A stretch of 64,000 nucleotides of DNA from Pedobacter steynii (GCF_001721645.1 NZ_CP017141.1:5146001-5210000); one strand, 5' to 3'; shown: positions 35,306 to 45,329, counted from the stretch's first letter. Notes: generated from the letters alone by a model not told the origin. Numbers and translations are program-made.

Positions 35306-36448
35306 TTATTTAAATAACTCCGCTAAAGTTTTATTCAGTTCTTCTCCTCTCAAATCTTTACCTACGACTTTACCATTTGGATCAATCAGGAAACTGGCAG
35401 GTACCGCTTTTACGCCATATTCCGAAGCCGCTGTATTTTGCCATCCTTTTAATTCAGAAACATGTGTCCAGGTTAAACCATCTGCTTCAATTGCTTTCAG
35501 CCATGCATCTTTTTTGGAATCTAATGAGATGCCAAGGATTTCAAAACCCTTATCATGGTATTTTTTGTAAGCAGCAACCACGTTAGGATTCTCTTTTCTA
35601 CAAGGGCCACACCAGCTTGCCCAGAAATCGATCAGCACATACTTGCCTTTGAAATCAGATAGCTTAACGATCTTGCCGTCTTTATCGGTCATGCTGATCG
35701 CAGGAGCAACTTTACCTTTACCCGTTTTTGCGTCGATTGATAGTGATTTGGTGATCATCGCCCCGATAGCAGATTGTTGGGCTTCTTTTGTTAAACCAGT
35801 AAATAATTCCCTGGCGACAGGGAAGTTCGGATAGCCGATAAAACGATCGTAAATAACCGCTGCAGCACCAGCCGAGGAGGGATGTTTAGCGATGTAGTTT
35901 TTTACTGCCAGCTGATTTTTTTTGTCCAGGTCTGCAAATTCCTGATCAATTCCGGCACGTGTCAGGGAATCCACTTTAGTTCCGGCAGCTTTCGCTGCTT
36001 TTTCCGCTTTATCGAGCTTGCCGTAGATTCCACCTGCTATTGTCGTAATTTCTTTCCATGGACCGCTGTAAAAACCCATGTATACATCCTGAGCTGCAGA
36101 TCCTTTGATCTCAGCCATCGAAAGACTATCGGCAGTTTTTGTGACGGTAATTGTTGAATTTTCCAGGATAAACTGAATCGGGTATTTCAGGCCTTTGTTG
36201 CTCAGACTGTAAAAGCCAGGAGATTTAACCGCTCCTTTGAATACAAATTCGCCATTGTTTACTTTAGCGGAATCTACTGTTACCGGGGTGCCGTTTAGCT
36301 CATGCGCCAGATAGATCTTACCTGTTGCACTGGCAATATTTCCCTTCAACAGGTATTTGCCATTTTGAGCGAAACTTTGTGCGCCGGAACAGATCATTAC
36401 CGCTGCAAGCGGCAGTATTGCCAACGCTTTTTGTATGTTGTGTTTCAT
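35306..36448 (-). CDS. TlpA-type thioredoxin with DUF4369 domain
   Basis: A 380-residue secreted protein (signal ending GAQSFAQ). The N-terminal DUF4369 domain has YLLKGNIASATGKIYLAHEL and VNNGEFVFKG. The C-terminal AhpC/TSA-thioredoxin domain has YVLIDFWASWCGPCRKENP with the CGPC redox pair near residue 280, then AVPASFLIDPNGKVVG. It acts as a disulfide reductase or isomerase in the periplasm or on the cell surface. It lies just downstream of the SusD-type gene, so it may belong to the second SusCD system. Confidence 0.92.
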   Translation of the reverse strand: MKHNIQKALAILPLAAVMICSGAQSFAQNGKYLLKGNIASATGKIYLAHELNGTPVTVDSAKVNNGEFVFKGAVKSPGFYSLSNKGLKYPIQFILENSTITVTKTADSLSMAEIKGSAAQDVYMGFYSGPWKEITTIAGGIYGKLDKAEKAAKAAGTKVDSLTRAGIDQEFADLDKKNQLAVKNYIAKHPSSAGAAAVIYDRFIGYPNFPVARELFTGLTKEAQQSAIGAMITKSLSIDAKTGKGKVAPAISMTDKDGKIVKLSDFKGKYVLIDFWASWCGPCRKENPNVVAAYKKYHDKGFEILGISLDSKKDAWLKAIEADGLTWTHVSELKGWQNTAASEYGVKAVPASFLIDPNGKVVGKDLRGEELNKTLAELFK

Positions 36449-36496
36449 TTTTTTATGTTGTTAAAAGGTGATTTGTGTTTTTATTTAAGGTGATGG

Positions 36497-37909
36497 TTAT
36501 TTGGTTACATTCTGTACGATAGTACCATTGCCCGGGTTTTTAATGGCTCCCAATGGAATAGGCATGGTCCACAAATGAGAAGTAGGAGAGAGTGAATAGT
36601 TCTGTCCGTTTTCTGTTTTCGTTAATGTAGTTGCATAGTTCGGATCCTTATTCAGACGACGTCGATCAGCGAAGGTGCTGATGCTGTTGATCAGCTCATT
36701 TGCTTTTGTACGTTGAATCAGTTTCACGGCCTCAACTGTGTTTGAGGCAGACTGCGGTACGTAGTTTTGAGCAAAGATTCTTTTCACACGCACCGCATTT
36801 AAGGTGTTCATCGCTCCGGGAATATCATTCAGACGCGCCTGACATTCTGCTTTGATCAAATAGACCTCAGTGGTGGTTAGCCCTCCATAGTTAAAAAAGC
36901 CAATGGTAATGCTTGTATAATAGGTATCCGCGGCAACTGTTCTCAATTTCCAGCGTGAAGCGAATCTGGCATCTCCGGTTTCAAATTTTGGTACACGATC
37001 TGTTCTCAATGCAGATTCACGTCCTGAGAAATTACTGCTGCCATGACGAAAATAATAGTTCTCTACAAAATCAAACCCCATAGGTGATGGAGCATTGGTG
37101 TAGACGTTCGGTTGTTCGATCTGGGTTTTGTAGGTGGCATAAAATTGAGGCCAGTCGAACAGTTTATCGTTATACTTCAATGCTTCATTTGCCGCGCTGA
37201 GGGCCTCTGCATACTGCCCCATAGTCAGGTAGATGCGGGCTTTAAGTGCATAAGCAGCGCCTAAATTCGGATGCAGTGCTGTCGCGCTTGTTGCACGAAG
37301 GTTTGGAATCGCTTCGTCAATGTCTTTCAACATAAACGCATACAAATCTTTGATGCTTACCTGAGTATGTGGCGCATTGATGTCTGCACTCTGAATAAGC
37401 GGCACAGATAGCTTATTCGCGGCGTTAGCGGCTTCATAAGTGTCAGCATAATAGTTGGCCAGTACATAATAGTTAACTGCCCTTAACACTTTTGCCTGAG
37501 CAATCAGTTGCGCTTTATCTGCATCTGAGCCTTCCGTTGCTGCAGGAACATGCTCAATTAACAGGTTACTTGTCGATATTCCAGTATAGGGAGTGTAATA
37601 AGGTCCCTCATCACTACCGCTGATCGGAATCCGGTCTGTATTCTCATTCCAGAAATAATTGACCGAATACAAAGGGTAATAATTCAGGTTCGCCGTGGTT
37701 TCGAACTTGTCGTTCATCAACAGGATGGCCTGTGTAATTGTGGTACGCTGGTTTCCATATTCATCACGGATCATGGCTTCATAATCGGCCAGCGTGGTTG
37801 GTATTTTTTGCCCTTTTGGAACCACGTCCAGGAATTTCTTACAACTGCTAAAACTAACTAATAGTATCAGTGCTGAGATTTTCAGTGTATTTGATAATAT
37901 CTTCTTCAT
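36497..37909 (-). CDS. RagB/SusD family lipoprotein (second locus)
   Basis: A 470-residue lipoprotein (signal ending VSFSSCKKF). It shows the SusD core: AQAKVLRAVNYYVLANYYAD, AAYALKARIYLTMGQYAEAL, and the C-terminal TTEVYLIKAECQARLNDIPG with ANELINSISTFADRRRLN. It is the partner of the SusC protein 11 bases upstream. The neighbouring gene is a thioredoxin rather than a glycosidase, so the imported ligand might be a peptide or other non-sugar, though this is inference. Confidence 0.93.
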   Translation of the reverse strand: MKKILSNTLKISALILLVSFSSCKKFLDVVPKGQKIPTTLADYEAMIRDEYGNQRTTITQAILLMNDKFETTANLNYYPLYSVNYFWNENTDRIPISGSDEGPYYTPYTGISTSNLLIEHVPAATEGSDADKAQLIAQAKVLRAVNYYVLANYYADTYEAANAANKLSVPLIQSADINAPHTQVSIKDLYAFMLKDIDEAIPNLRATSATALHPNLGAAYALKARIYLTMGQYAEALSAANEALKYNDKLFDWPQFYATYKTQIEQPNVYTNAPSPMGFDFVENYYFRHGSSNFSGRESALRTDRVPKFETGDARFASRWKLRTVAADTYYTSITIGFFNYGGLTTTEVYLIKAECQARLNDIPGAMNTLNAVRVKRIFAQNYVPQSASNTVEAVKLIQRTKANELINSISTFADRRRLNKDPNYATTLTKTENGQNYSLSPTSHLWTMPIPLGAIKNPGNGTIVQNVTK

Positions 37910-37920
37910 CTTTTCTTGAT

Positions 37921-40900
37921 TTAAAAATTAAGATAAACACCCCATACATAATTTGCCGGGCGATATCCACTCAATAAATACTTAGCTTCTTTACTTTTCG
38001 CTATCGTGAATGCGTTCTCCACATTGAACTGGAACCTTAGATTTTCAAGGTTTGCTTTTTTAAGGAAGTTCTTCGGCAAGCGATAGGCGAGGGATACGTT
38101 TCTAAGGCGGATGTTTGAGGCATCAATCACATTGATGTCTGCTTTCTGATAGATCTCTGCACTCTGGCTGTTGTAGGCCGGATCTTCTGCAAATACCAAT
38201 CTTGGGATATTCGTTCTGTTCTCATCACCAGGAGTTTTCCAACGGTCATTAATCTCTTTATTTACCGCAGTGATTTGAGTGACATAACCTCCAAGGGCGC
38301 CATTATAAGCACTTCCCAATACCGGAAGGAAAGTATTTCTCATTTTATGTCCACCTTCAAAGGTCAGCAAAAATGAAAAAGAGAAGTTTTTATACTCCAA
38401 AAGGTTATTAAAGGAACCGCTATAGGTAGGAACCGTTGAACCGCTGTAAACAATAGAGCCTAAGGTAGCCGGTGAATTCAATACTTTTTCTCCTTTCTCA
38501 TTGAACACCTGAGGCAATCCGTCTGCACTTAATCCTGCCCATTGGTAGCTATAAATGGCATTGTAAGGGTTTCCGATTCTTGGATAGGCTTGCGGGTAAT
38601 CCAGCTGCAAATAATACACCGGTGCTTCGACATTCACATAGGTAACTTTGTTTTTGTTGCGGGCATATAAAATGCTGGTGTTCCAGGTAAAGTCATTGCT
38701 ACGGATTACATCAGCAGAAATGGATAGCTCAATTCCCTTGTTGGTCATTTCGCCGTTGTTAATCGAGTAGGTACTAAAACCAAATCCTTCTGTAGGCACA
38801 CCCATGGTGCTTGCCAGGAGGTCCTTACCCTGTTTGTGGTAATAGTCCAGGGATCCGCTGATGCGGTTTTTGAACATGGCAAAATCTGCACCGATATTAT
38901 CAGTTGTTGTTTTTTCCCAGGACAACAGGGGATTTGGACGGTTGCCTATGGTTCCCTGTAAACCGCCTACGTTATTATTGCTGTTGTAGTAGGCCGTCAT
39001 GTAAGGCGCTGCATCTTTAGCAATGTTTCCACCGATACCATGAGAAACCCTTAATTTCAGGAGGTCTACCCAGTCGGCATTAAAGAAGGATTCTTTGTAA
39101 ATGTTCCATCCTGCACCGACAGACCAAAGTGGTTTATTCTGGTATTTGGAATTGGTGCCCCATAAGTTGGAACGGTCCCAGCGCAAGCTTCCTGTAACCA
39201 GGTATTTACTATCGTAGGCATAAGCTGCGTTTGCATAAACAGATACGAATCTGTTGACATTTTCACGCTGACTGGCAATATTGCTGTTTGAAAAATATTT
39301 ACCGCCAATAATTGCACCTGGTACGGCTGCTAAAGCTTTAGCATTGATCAGATCGAAGGATAAAACTTTTGGATCGTAGTTGTACAGATACTGATCTTCG
39401 AATTCCAGCTTTGTGTCTCTGATTTCAGTACCTACAATCGCCGTCAGGTTATGTTTATCTCCAAATGTTTTGTCGACATTTAATTGCTGGCGGAAATTAT
39501 AGGCGGTACTAAAGCTATCCTGATCGTAATTGATGTTTCCATATGGCATGTTAAAGGTTACCGGTCCTCCGGAAACTTTTCCCGCATAGCCATTTACCTG
39601 ATCTCTCACATAAAAAGAGTTTTTATCGTACAATCTGTTGAAACGATCTGAACCAAACTCGTATTGAAAAGTAGAGCGGTAAGATAGCCATTTGGTGAGG
39701 TCTGCGTTTAATTTAATGAATGACCTGTTGCTGAAACTTTTCAATCTGCCCAGGTTACGGCTTTGTTCATCCAACGCGGTAATGTCCATGTTGTAAAGAC
39801 CATTGGAATTGATCAGGGACATGGTATTTGCGCTAAGGCGAGAGGCACCGGTAGAGGTAAAATTAGTGCCATCCTCGTTTTTTAAACGGTCGTATGGCAG
39901 ATAGGCATATTCCGGAGATCGTGTGTTGTAGTTTTGTTGTGTAGCTCCATTATAAGATAAATAATTGCTGAGTTCCAGTGTCAGCCATTTATTGATTTTT
40001 GTGGTGTTGTTGATGTTTAAGCCCAGGGTTTCGTCTTCAGTGTATTTGTCTTCAGACTTATTGTTGCGATAGGTCAGTGACGAATAAAAAGAGTTGGTTT
40101 CGGAAGCACTACCAACGCTCACATTGTATTGCTGATAAAATGGATTGCGTTTGCTGTATTTTTCCATGTCATCATAATATTGATAACCAGATGAAGCCAG
40201 CTGGTTTAATTTAGCCTCCAGTTGTGCCTGAGTTAATGTTCCGGCATATTTTGCAAGGATGGCCTTGATGCCCTGGCTCTGGTAACCCGCATTGGTCAAT
40301 ACATTTGCCGCATAAGTGTCTGCATTTGCCGCTTTTAGCTTTGGATTGTTGGTTTCCCATTCTTTTTCCAGGCTCACAATATCTGCTGAGTTGGTCAGGT
40401 TATCGGTATATATGGAGTTAGTCGAAAGTGTAATTGTACTGGAAGCCGAGATCTGAGGCTTGCCTTTTTTAGGCTTTTTAGTAACGATGACCACTACGCC
40501 GTTTGCTGCTCTTGCCCCATAGATGGAGGCTGCTGCTGCATCTTTTAATACGGTGATGCTTTCGATATCTTCCAGATTTAGTCCTGGGACATTTTCGGTA
40601 ATTGAGCCATTGGTGTTGTATTTTGTGTTCTCTACGGGGAAGCCGTCAACCACGTATAAAGGATTGGTTACCCCTTTCATAGAGGTGGTTCCCCTGATCA
40701 GACCATTGTTATATCCTGCAATCCTGCCTTCCAATAAAGAGCCGATACTGCTTAGGCGTTGTTGCTCGAGTTTCTTTGCAGGGATACTGGAGAATGCTCC
40801 GGTAACGCGTTCTTTTGGAAGGGTCTGATATCCGGTTGATACGGTAACTTCTTCCAGTTGTCCGGTTTGTTCGGTCAGGTTGATGGTTCCAAGGTTCTCC

Positions 40901-41484
40901 TGAACGGCAACTTCTTTATTTTGATAGCCCAGATAGGAAATGACAAGCACTGCTTTATCGTCTACATTACTGAGGTTAAATTCACCGTTGTGATTGGTTA
41001 AGGTTTGTTTTTTTGTTCCTTTTACCTTTACCGATGCTCCGGGAAGCGGAAGGTTGTGCTCATCAAGAACTTTTCCTTTTACATCAATTTCCTGAAATCG
41101 GTGGATCAGTTCCTCCACGAAACTGCGTTCTTTTTTCCTGATCAGTACGGTTTTGTTGCTGATGCTGAATTCGAGTGGCTGATCTTTGAAGATCTGCTCC
41201 AACACGTCTTTCAGCTCTGCATTTTTTACGTTGATGTTTACTTTATTTGCGTCTTTTAACAGAGAATAGATGACGATAAAATCATATCCACTTTGGTCGC
41301 TGATCCGGTCAAAAACGGTGAACAGTTCTGCATTCTTTGCAGAGAGAGTAATTTTTTGTGCATAGGTTCCGGCACTAACTTGCATGATCAATGCAAATAA
41401 GAGAAAAGTGGTTAGCTTCATGATTCTCCATAATTTATACTGCGCGCGTTGGCGGTATCGCAGATGAGTGCAATTTTTGTACAT
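37921..41484 (-). CDS. SusC/RagA family TonB-dependent transporter (second locus)
   Basis: A 1187-residue outer-membrane transporter. MYKNCTHLR precedes the signal peptide (MKLTTFLLFALIMQVSAG), as is frequent in Pedobacter-like SusC proteins. The STN domain (TVFDRISDQSGYDFIVIYS) is followed by the carboxypeptidase-regulatory-like domain (IDVKGKVLDEHNLPLPGASV), the plug with MKGVTNPLYVVDGFPV and SITVLKDAAAASIYGARAA, and the barrel ending ANYVWGVYLNF. The STN domain implies control through the FecR and sigma genes directly upstream. Confidence 0.95.
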   Translation of the reverse strand: MYKNCTHLRYRQRAQYKLWRIMKLTTFLLFALIMQVSAGTYAQKITLSAKNAELFTVFDRISDQSGYDFIVIYSLLKDANKVNINVKNAELKDVLEQIFKDQPLEFSISNKTVLIRKKERSFVEELIHRFQEIDVKGKVLDEHNLPLPGASVKVKGTKKQTLTNHNGEFNLSNVDDKAVLVISYLGYQNKEVAVQENLGTINLTEQTGQLEEVTVSTGYQTLPKERVTGAFSSIPAKKLEQQRLSSIGSLLEGRIAGYNNGLIRGTTSMKGVTNPLYVVDGFPVENTKYNTNGSITENVPGLNLEDIESITVLKDAAAASIYGARAANGVVVIVTKKPKKGKPQISASSTITLSTNSIYTDNLTNSADIVSLEKEWETNNPKLKAANADTYAANVLTNAGYQSQGIKAILAKYAGTLTQAQLEAKLNQLASSGYQYYDDMEKYSKRNPFYQQYNVSVGSASETNSFYSSLTYRNNKSEDKYTEDETLGLNINNTTKINKWLTLELSNYLSYNGATQQNYNTRSPEYAYLPYDRLKNEDGTNFTSTGASRLSANTMSLINSNGLYNMDITALDEQSRNLGRLKSFSNRSFIKLNADLTKWLSYRSTFQYEFGSDRFNRLYDKNSFYVRDQVNGYAGKVSGGPVTFNMPYGNINYDQDSFSTAYNFRQQLNVDKTFGDKHNLTAIVGTEIRDTKLEFEDQYLYNYDPKVLSFDLINAKALAAVPGAIIGGKYFSNSNIASQRENVNRFVSVYANAAYAYDSKYLVTGSLRWDRSNLWGTNSKYQNKPLWSVGAGWNIYKESFFNADWVDLLKLRVSHGIGGNIAKDAAPYMTAYYNSNNNVGGLQGTIGNRPNPLLSWEKTTTDNIGADFAMFKNRISGSLDYYHKQGKDLLASTMGVPTEGFGFSTYSINNGEMTNKGIELSISADVIRSNDFTWNTSILYARNKNKVTYVNVEAPVYYLQLDYPQAYPRIGNPYNAIYSYQWAGLSADGLPQVFNEKGEKVLNSPATLGSIVYSGSTVPTYSGSFNNLLEYKNFSFSFLLTFEGGHKMRNTFLPVLGSAYNGALGGYVTQITAVNKEINDRWKTPGDENRTNIPRLVFAEDPAYNSQSAEIYQKADINVIDASNIRLRNVSLAYRLPKNFLKKANLENLRFQFNVENAFTIAKSKEAKYLLSGYRPANYVWGVYLNF

Positions 41485-41580
41485 TTGTTTAGGTTGGTTG
41501 AAGCTATTGGCCTTGTATTTTCGAGATCGCGGCCTTTAGCGGTTAGTTGACAATTCTGTTGACAGCCGACCTTATTTTAT

Positions 41581-41606
41581 ACCAGTTCGATTGCAGTCGG
41601 ACTGGT
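41581..41606. other. Hairpin between FecR and SusC genes
   Basis: An inverted repeat of ten bases per arm (ACCAGTTCGA / TCGGACTGGT, one mismatch) with a six-base loop. A T-run follows only on the plus strand, opposite to transcription of the flanking genes. It may still act as an attenuator or RNA processing element. Confidence 0.4.
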
Positions 41607-41646
41607 GTTTTTTTGTTGGTCTGGCTTTAGTAGTTTAGGTAAGTTT

Positions 41647-42825
41647 TTACTGCATTACGGTCACCCTCCTTCCTTCGACTATAAATTTAACTGCATTGGA
41701 ATAGCTGAGCATGTTTAAGACTTCGCTAATGTTTTTATCGCGGGAGATTTTTCCACTGAATTTTTCTTTTGAAATAGGGCCGTGATAGGTGACTTCAATG
41801 TCATACCATCTGCTGATTTTCAGCATGATTTCGTCGATGCGTTCTTCGTTGAAACGGAAGTCTCCGTTTTTCCAGGCCATGATTGATTTGATGTCGGCCG
41901 GGGAAACGAGGATGTCTTCTTTATTATTTACGAGTGTGGTTTCACCTGGTTTTAGTAATTGTTGTTGTTTATGTTCATTGGTGATGCTGATGCTTCCTTC
42001 GAGTAGGGTTGTGCTGGTGTTTTGTTTATCAGGGTAGCTGTTGATGTTGAAATGAGTTCCGAGTACTTGTACTTCCTGTTGGTTTGTTTTTACAATGAAA
42101 GGGTGGTCTTTGTCTTTGGAGATTTCAAAGTACGCTTCTCCGGTTAGTTCTACTTTACGTTTTTTTAGTCCGGCAAAAGATGCAGGAAATTTTATGGAAG
42201 AAGCGGCGTTTAACCATACTTTACTTTGATCGGGGAGTTGGAGCCTGTAGGTCTGCCCGTTTACGGTAGAAAGGGTATTGGTTTTGTTTGCAGCGTTTTC
42301 TGTTTGATTTTTTATGCTGTAGGTTATCTCTCCGTCGGCTGATTTGGTAATCAAGATTCCTGATTCTGAGGCGAGTTGACCGCTTTTGGCGTTTGACAGG
42401 ATGATTTTTTGACCGTTGTCCAGGGTAAGAGTTGCTGAGTTTATGCCAGCAGAGATGTCGTTATGGAAGATGTTTTTGTTGTGTTGATTGCCTTTTTGAA
42501 GCACGAGTCCGATACCAACAATGATAAATATTGCAGCTGCAGCCGCTGAGATTCTTAACCATAGTTTTATCTGTTGGCTTTTCTTTTTGTCGTTTGTATC
42601 AGTATGTTCTGGTTGTATTTGTTGTTTTAATTGAGCCCACTTATGGTTAGTGTCGAAAGTATTGTAGGCTTTAAAAGCTTGTGTAGCATCAGTTCTGATT
42701 TGTTGAAGTTCTTTTAACAGTTCTTCTTCTTCAGTATTAAGTTCCAGACCGGCGGCTTTATTTGCCTCCAGTTTCTCGAAAACTTTATCCCAATCCGGGC
42801 CAAATGGTGTGAGTTTATTATCCAT
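41647..42825 (-). CDS. FecR family anti-sigma factor (second locus)
   Basis: A 392-residue protein from the ATG at 42825 (MDNKL). A cytoplasmic domain of about 80 residues is followed by one membrane helix (about 88-108, AAAAAIFIIVGIGLVLQ), then the FecR domain with STVNGQTYRLQLPDQSKVWL, LTGEAYFEISKDKDHPFIV and VLGTHFNINSY. It is a close structural match of the FecR protein in the first locus. It should sequester the sigma factor encoded 102 bases upstream until SusC signals. Confidence 0.93.
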   Translation of the reverse strand: MDNKLTPFGPDWDKVFEKLEANKAAGLELNTEEEELLKELQQIRTDATQAFKAYNTFDTNHKWAQLKQQIQPEHTDTNDKKKSQQIKLWLRISAAAAAIFIIVGIGLVLQKGNQHNKNIFHNDISAGINSATLTLDNGQKIILSNAKSGQLASESGILITKSADGEITYSIKNQTENAANKTNTLSTVNGQTYRLQLPDQSKVWLNAASSIKFPASFAGLKKRKVELTGEAYFEISKDKDHPFIVKTNQQEVQVLGTHFNINSYPDKQNTSTTLLEGSISITNEHKQQQLLKPGETTLVNNKEDILVSPADIKSIMAWKNGDFRFNEERIDEIMLKISRWYDIEVTYHGPISKEKFSGKISRDKNISEVLNMLSYSNAVKFIVEGRRVTVMQ

Positions 42826-42926
42826 AATCAATACTGTGTCGTAGGAAAGTAGGGTATGGGTGACAGCAGATCTTAAAAAAAGATGTGATTATGTTGTAAG
42901 TGATTGATTATAAGTATGATTTTTAT

Positions 42927-43469
42927 TTACAGAATACTCATAAGTAAAGCAAGAGTTTTGGTTCGTAATGCGTTATATGCTCTTTTTAGTTGAGTTTTTA
43001 CGGTGTTGATGGAAATACTTTGTTTCTCGGCGATCTGGGCGTAGCTGAGTTTGTCCATTGCATGGAGCATAAAAATCTTTCTGCGATCGGGTGGGAGAGA
43101 CTGGATCATCTCGATGATTTTTATGTAGCGTTGGTGTTGAAGATCCAGATCTTCTTCTTGGTCTAAGATTACTTGTTGTTCTTCGAGTATGGTTAGTTCA
43201 GTGTTTCGCTTTTCTGCGATGGCCGTTTTACGGAGATAGTCGATGCTTTTGTATTTTATTGCTCTGCGGGCATAGGCTTCAAAGCTGGTGGTAAGGTTTA
43301 TAAGGTCGCGTCTTTGCCAGTAGTTGATGAAGAATTCCTGGACGAGATCTTCAGCAATGAATTGATCGTGGACGTAGTCCATAGCAATCAAGCACAAGAA
43401 TTTGTGATTCTTGCGAAATAGTACTTCAAAATCATCAATGTTGAGTGCGCCCCGATCTTCCCCCAGCAT
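42927..43469 (-). CDS. ECF sigma factor (second locus)
   Basis: A 180-residue sigma-70 family factor of the Bacteroidota FecR-linked type. Region 2 is FIAEDLVQEFFINYWQRRD. Region 4 is LPPDRRKIFMLHAMDKLSYA, then QIAEKQSISINTVKTQLKRA. The start at 43469 lies only 4 bases after a TATCTTTG -7 element, so either a leaderless message or a slightly later start should be considered. Confidence 0.92.
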   Translation of the reverse strand: MLGEDRGALNIDDFEVLFRKNHKFLCLIAMDYVHDQFIAEDLVQEFFINYWQRRDLINLTTSFEAYARRAIKYKSIDYLRKTAIAEKRNTELTILEEQQVILDQEEDLDLQHQRYIKIIEMIQSLPPDRRKIFMLHAMDKLSYAQIAEKQSISINTVKTQLKRAYNALRTKTLALLMSIL

Positions 43470-43473
43470 ATGC

Positions 43474-43481
43474 CAAAGATA
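43474..43481 (-). promoter_or_regulatory. Candidate -7 element next to sigma factor start
   Basis: On the minus strand the bases read TATCTTTG, matching TAnnTTTG, 4 bases before the annotated ATG. No -33 TTG is found at the usual spacing. Confidence 0.35.
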
Positions 43482-43483
43482 TG

Positions 43484-43799
43484 AATATAGTTACGGAGAA
43501 TTAAGCGTTTGAGTTGGAGATTTCAGAATTCATTTTCATTAGATTGGTTACCATTTCCATTTTAATCCTATAAAATATTATTTATAGTTTTTTTCTGTTA
43601 TTGGCGAAGCCATCACGAGGCTCGTGACTTGTGAAGAGTCTCATGTCTAAAGGATTCTTGTTGGTAATTCCAAAGCGATTATATGTTTATTTTGGTAATA
43701 GGTGTTGATTGTTTTTCTTGTTCTGATAAGTTGGAGCATTAAGTCTAAGAATGAATATCAAAGAAGCTTAACGTATTCTATGCTTATCCTCTGCAGAAG
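43484..43799. other. 316-bp gene-free boundary with palindrome
   Basis: No credible gene lies here. A 15-base palindrome TCACGAGGCTCGTGA occupies 43613-43627, without a T-run on either strand. This stretch separates the SusCD locus from the A+T-rich accessory region, so it may mark a junction. No tRNA, integrase or direct repeat was seen. Confidence 0.5.
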
Positions 43800-45329
43800 C
43801 TAATTTTCATTTAGCAGTATTGCTTCAAATAGTTCTAGCTGTTCTTTTGACAAAGATCCATGATTCGATATAAATAATTTGAATCTTTCAAATGTATTAG
43901 GCAATAGTTTTTCTAAAGCTATCTTTAACAACTTATCCGATTTTGAGAAAATTTCTGGTTTTGATGTATAATTAAGATCATCAAATAGTTTAGATACTAT
44001 GATGCTCTGGCCCTCATCTAGAACAGCTTCTAAGATTAAGTTGTACTTTCCCTTAGTAAGAGTTGCCTGTCTGTCTATGGAAGTAATTTTACCCTCACCA
44101 ATTGGAATAAACTCGATCCGCTCATTTAATACATAGTTATCCGCTTTGGGATTATTTAAGGATTTCAATTTATTGTTCATTGCAATAGGACTTTCTTTTA
44201 ATCTATCTTCTGATACTTGTAAAAGTCTATCCGCAATTTTATCGAGATACTCAATATCTTGGACATTTTTCCATTTCTCAGGAATTATCTTTTGTCCATG
44301 TAGCGCGCCTACGAGCCCTCCTGCAAATGCCGCTATACTATCTGTATCACTGCCTAAAGCATTTACAGATTCGATAATTGCTTCTAAGGGATTGTTTGAG
44401 TATTTTGCTGCCAGATAGATGCCAGCAACTACGGTAGAGATTCCAGACCCTTTAGTTGATGGATCGAAACAGCCAATTTTGCTCATTGTCTCCTTTACGG
44501 GGGTATTTTGCTTTAAACTTTGGTATATGAGGCGTAAATGGTTTTGTGTTTCACTTACTGTTTCTGTATAAACCTGCTCAAAATCTAATGGATTACGTGT
44601 ATTCCATTTCTTAAACCATTCAGTAATTTCAAGATTGTTCTTTAGAAAAGATAAATCGAATTTTAGTGGGAAGTCCAAACCGATCTGCTTTATGTAATTC
44701 TCCCATCTAAAGTCTTCAGGCCTAAATATGATAATTTGGTTCACAGCATAGCCGTATAGCATTGCTCCGAGAATCGCCCTTGGATGGCCGTGAGTGATAA
44801 TGCTATTGGCGAATATTTCCTCTTTTATCCTATCAAAATTACCAACGTTGGCCAATGCAATGGGAAGTACGCGCATCGCGGCACCATTTGCACCGCTATT
44901 TGTATAATCATATGTCTCGCCATTGACTTTGAAGGTATAAAAATTGCTATGCCAATTTACTGATTTTCTTGAAATCTTATCTGCAGCTGTTTTAACAGTT
45001 CTCCCTCCCCCTCTAGCATAATCTAACCAATTTGCAAGCTCTATTTTAGCAAAATATTTGTGATCTAGTCTTCCGTCTTTTTTGATACTTCTTGCAACTG
45101 CCAGAAGCAATTGAGTGTCATCTGAATATGAACCAGCTTTAATTTCGTCTATAAAACCATAAAATCTTCCGCCAACGTTTTTTTTCCAATCATAAAAGTT
45201 TTCGATACGATCAGTTCCGAACTTTTCCAATAAGCCTTGGGAGCTCTTTTCAAATTCCGTAATCCATCCTAATGCATCACCGATCGCCGATAGTTTTATA
45301 CTTCCCTTATATTTAGCTTCTGGTGTCAT
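43800..45329 (-). CDS. ADP-ribosylglycohydrolase with unknown C-terminal domain
   Basis: A 509-residue protein. Residues 1 to about 370 are an ADP-ribosylglycohydrolase (DraG/ARH) fold. The opening GDALG is at 18-22, the metal-binding SYSDDTQ at 67-73, TNSGANGAAMRVLPIALANV lies in the middle, and GSDTDSIAAFAGGLVGALHG near 325-345 supplies the second metal site. Such enzymes remove ADP-ribose from proteins or nucleic acids. Residues about 380-509 form a separate, unrecognised domain. It overlaps the DarT-like gene by one base (TAATG), so it is a strong candidate to reverse that enzyme's modification, taking the place of the DarG macrodomain antitoxin. Confidence 0.9.
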   Translation of the reverse strand: MTPEAKYKGSIKLSAIGDALGWITEFEKSSQGLLEKFGTDRIENFYDWKKNVGGRFYGFIDEIKAGSYSDDTQLLLAVARSIKKDGRLDHKYFAKIELANWLDYARGGGRTVKTAADKISRKSVNWHSNFYTFKVNGETYDYTNSGANGAAMRVLPIALANVGNFDRIKEEIFANSIITHGHPRAILGAMLYGYAVNQIIIFRPEDFRWENYIKQIGLDFPLKFDLSFLKNNLEITEWFKKWNTRNPLDFEQVYTETVSETQNHLRLIYQSLKQNTPVKETMSKIGCFDPSTKGSGISTVVAGIYLAAKYSNNPLEAIIESVNALGSDTDSIAAFAGGLVGALHGQKIIPEKWKNVQDIEYLDKIADRLLQVSEDRLKESPIAMNNKLKSLNNPKADNYVLNERIEFIPIGEGKITSIDRQATLTKGKYNLILEAVLDEGQSIIVSKLFDDLNYTSKPEIFSKSDKLLKIALEKLLPNTFERFKLFISNHGSLSKEQLELFEAILLNEN

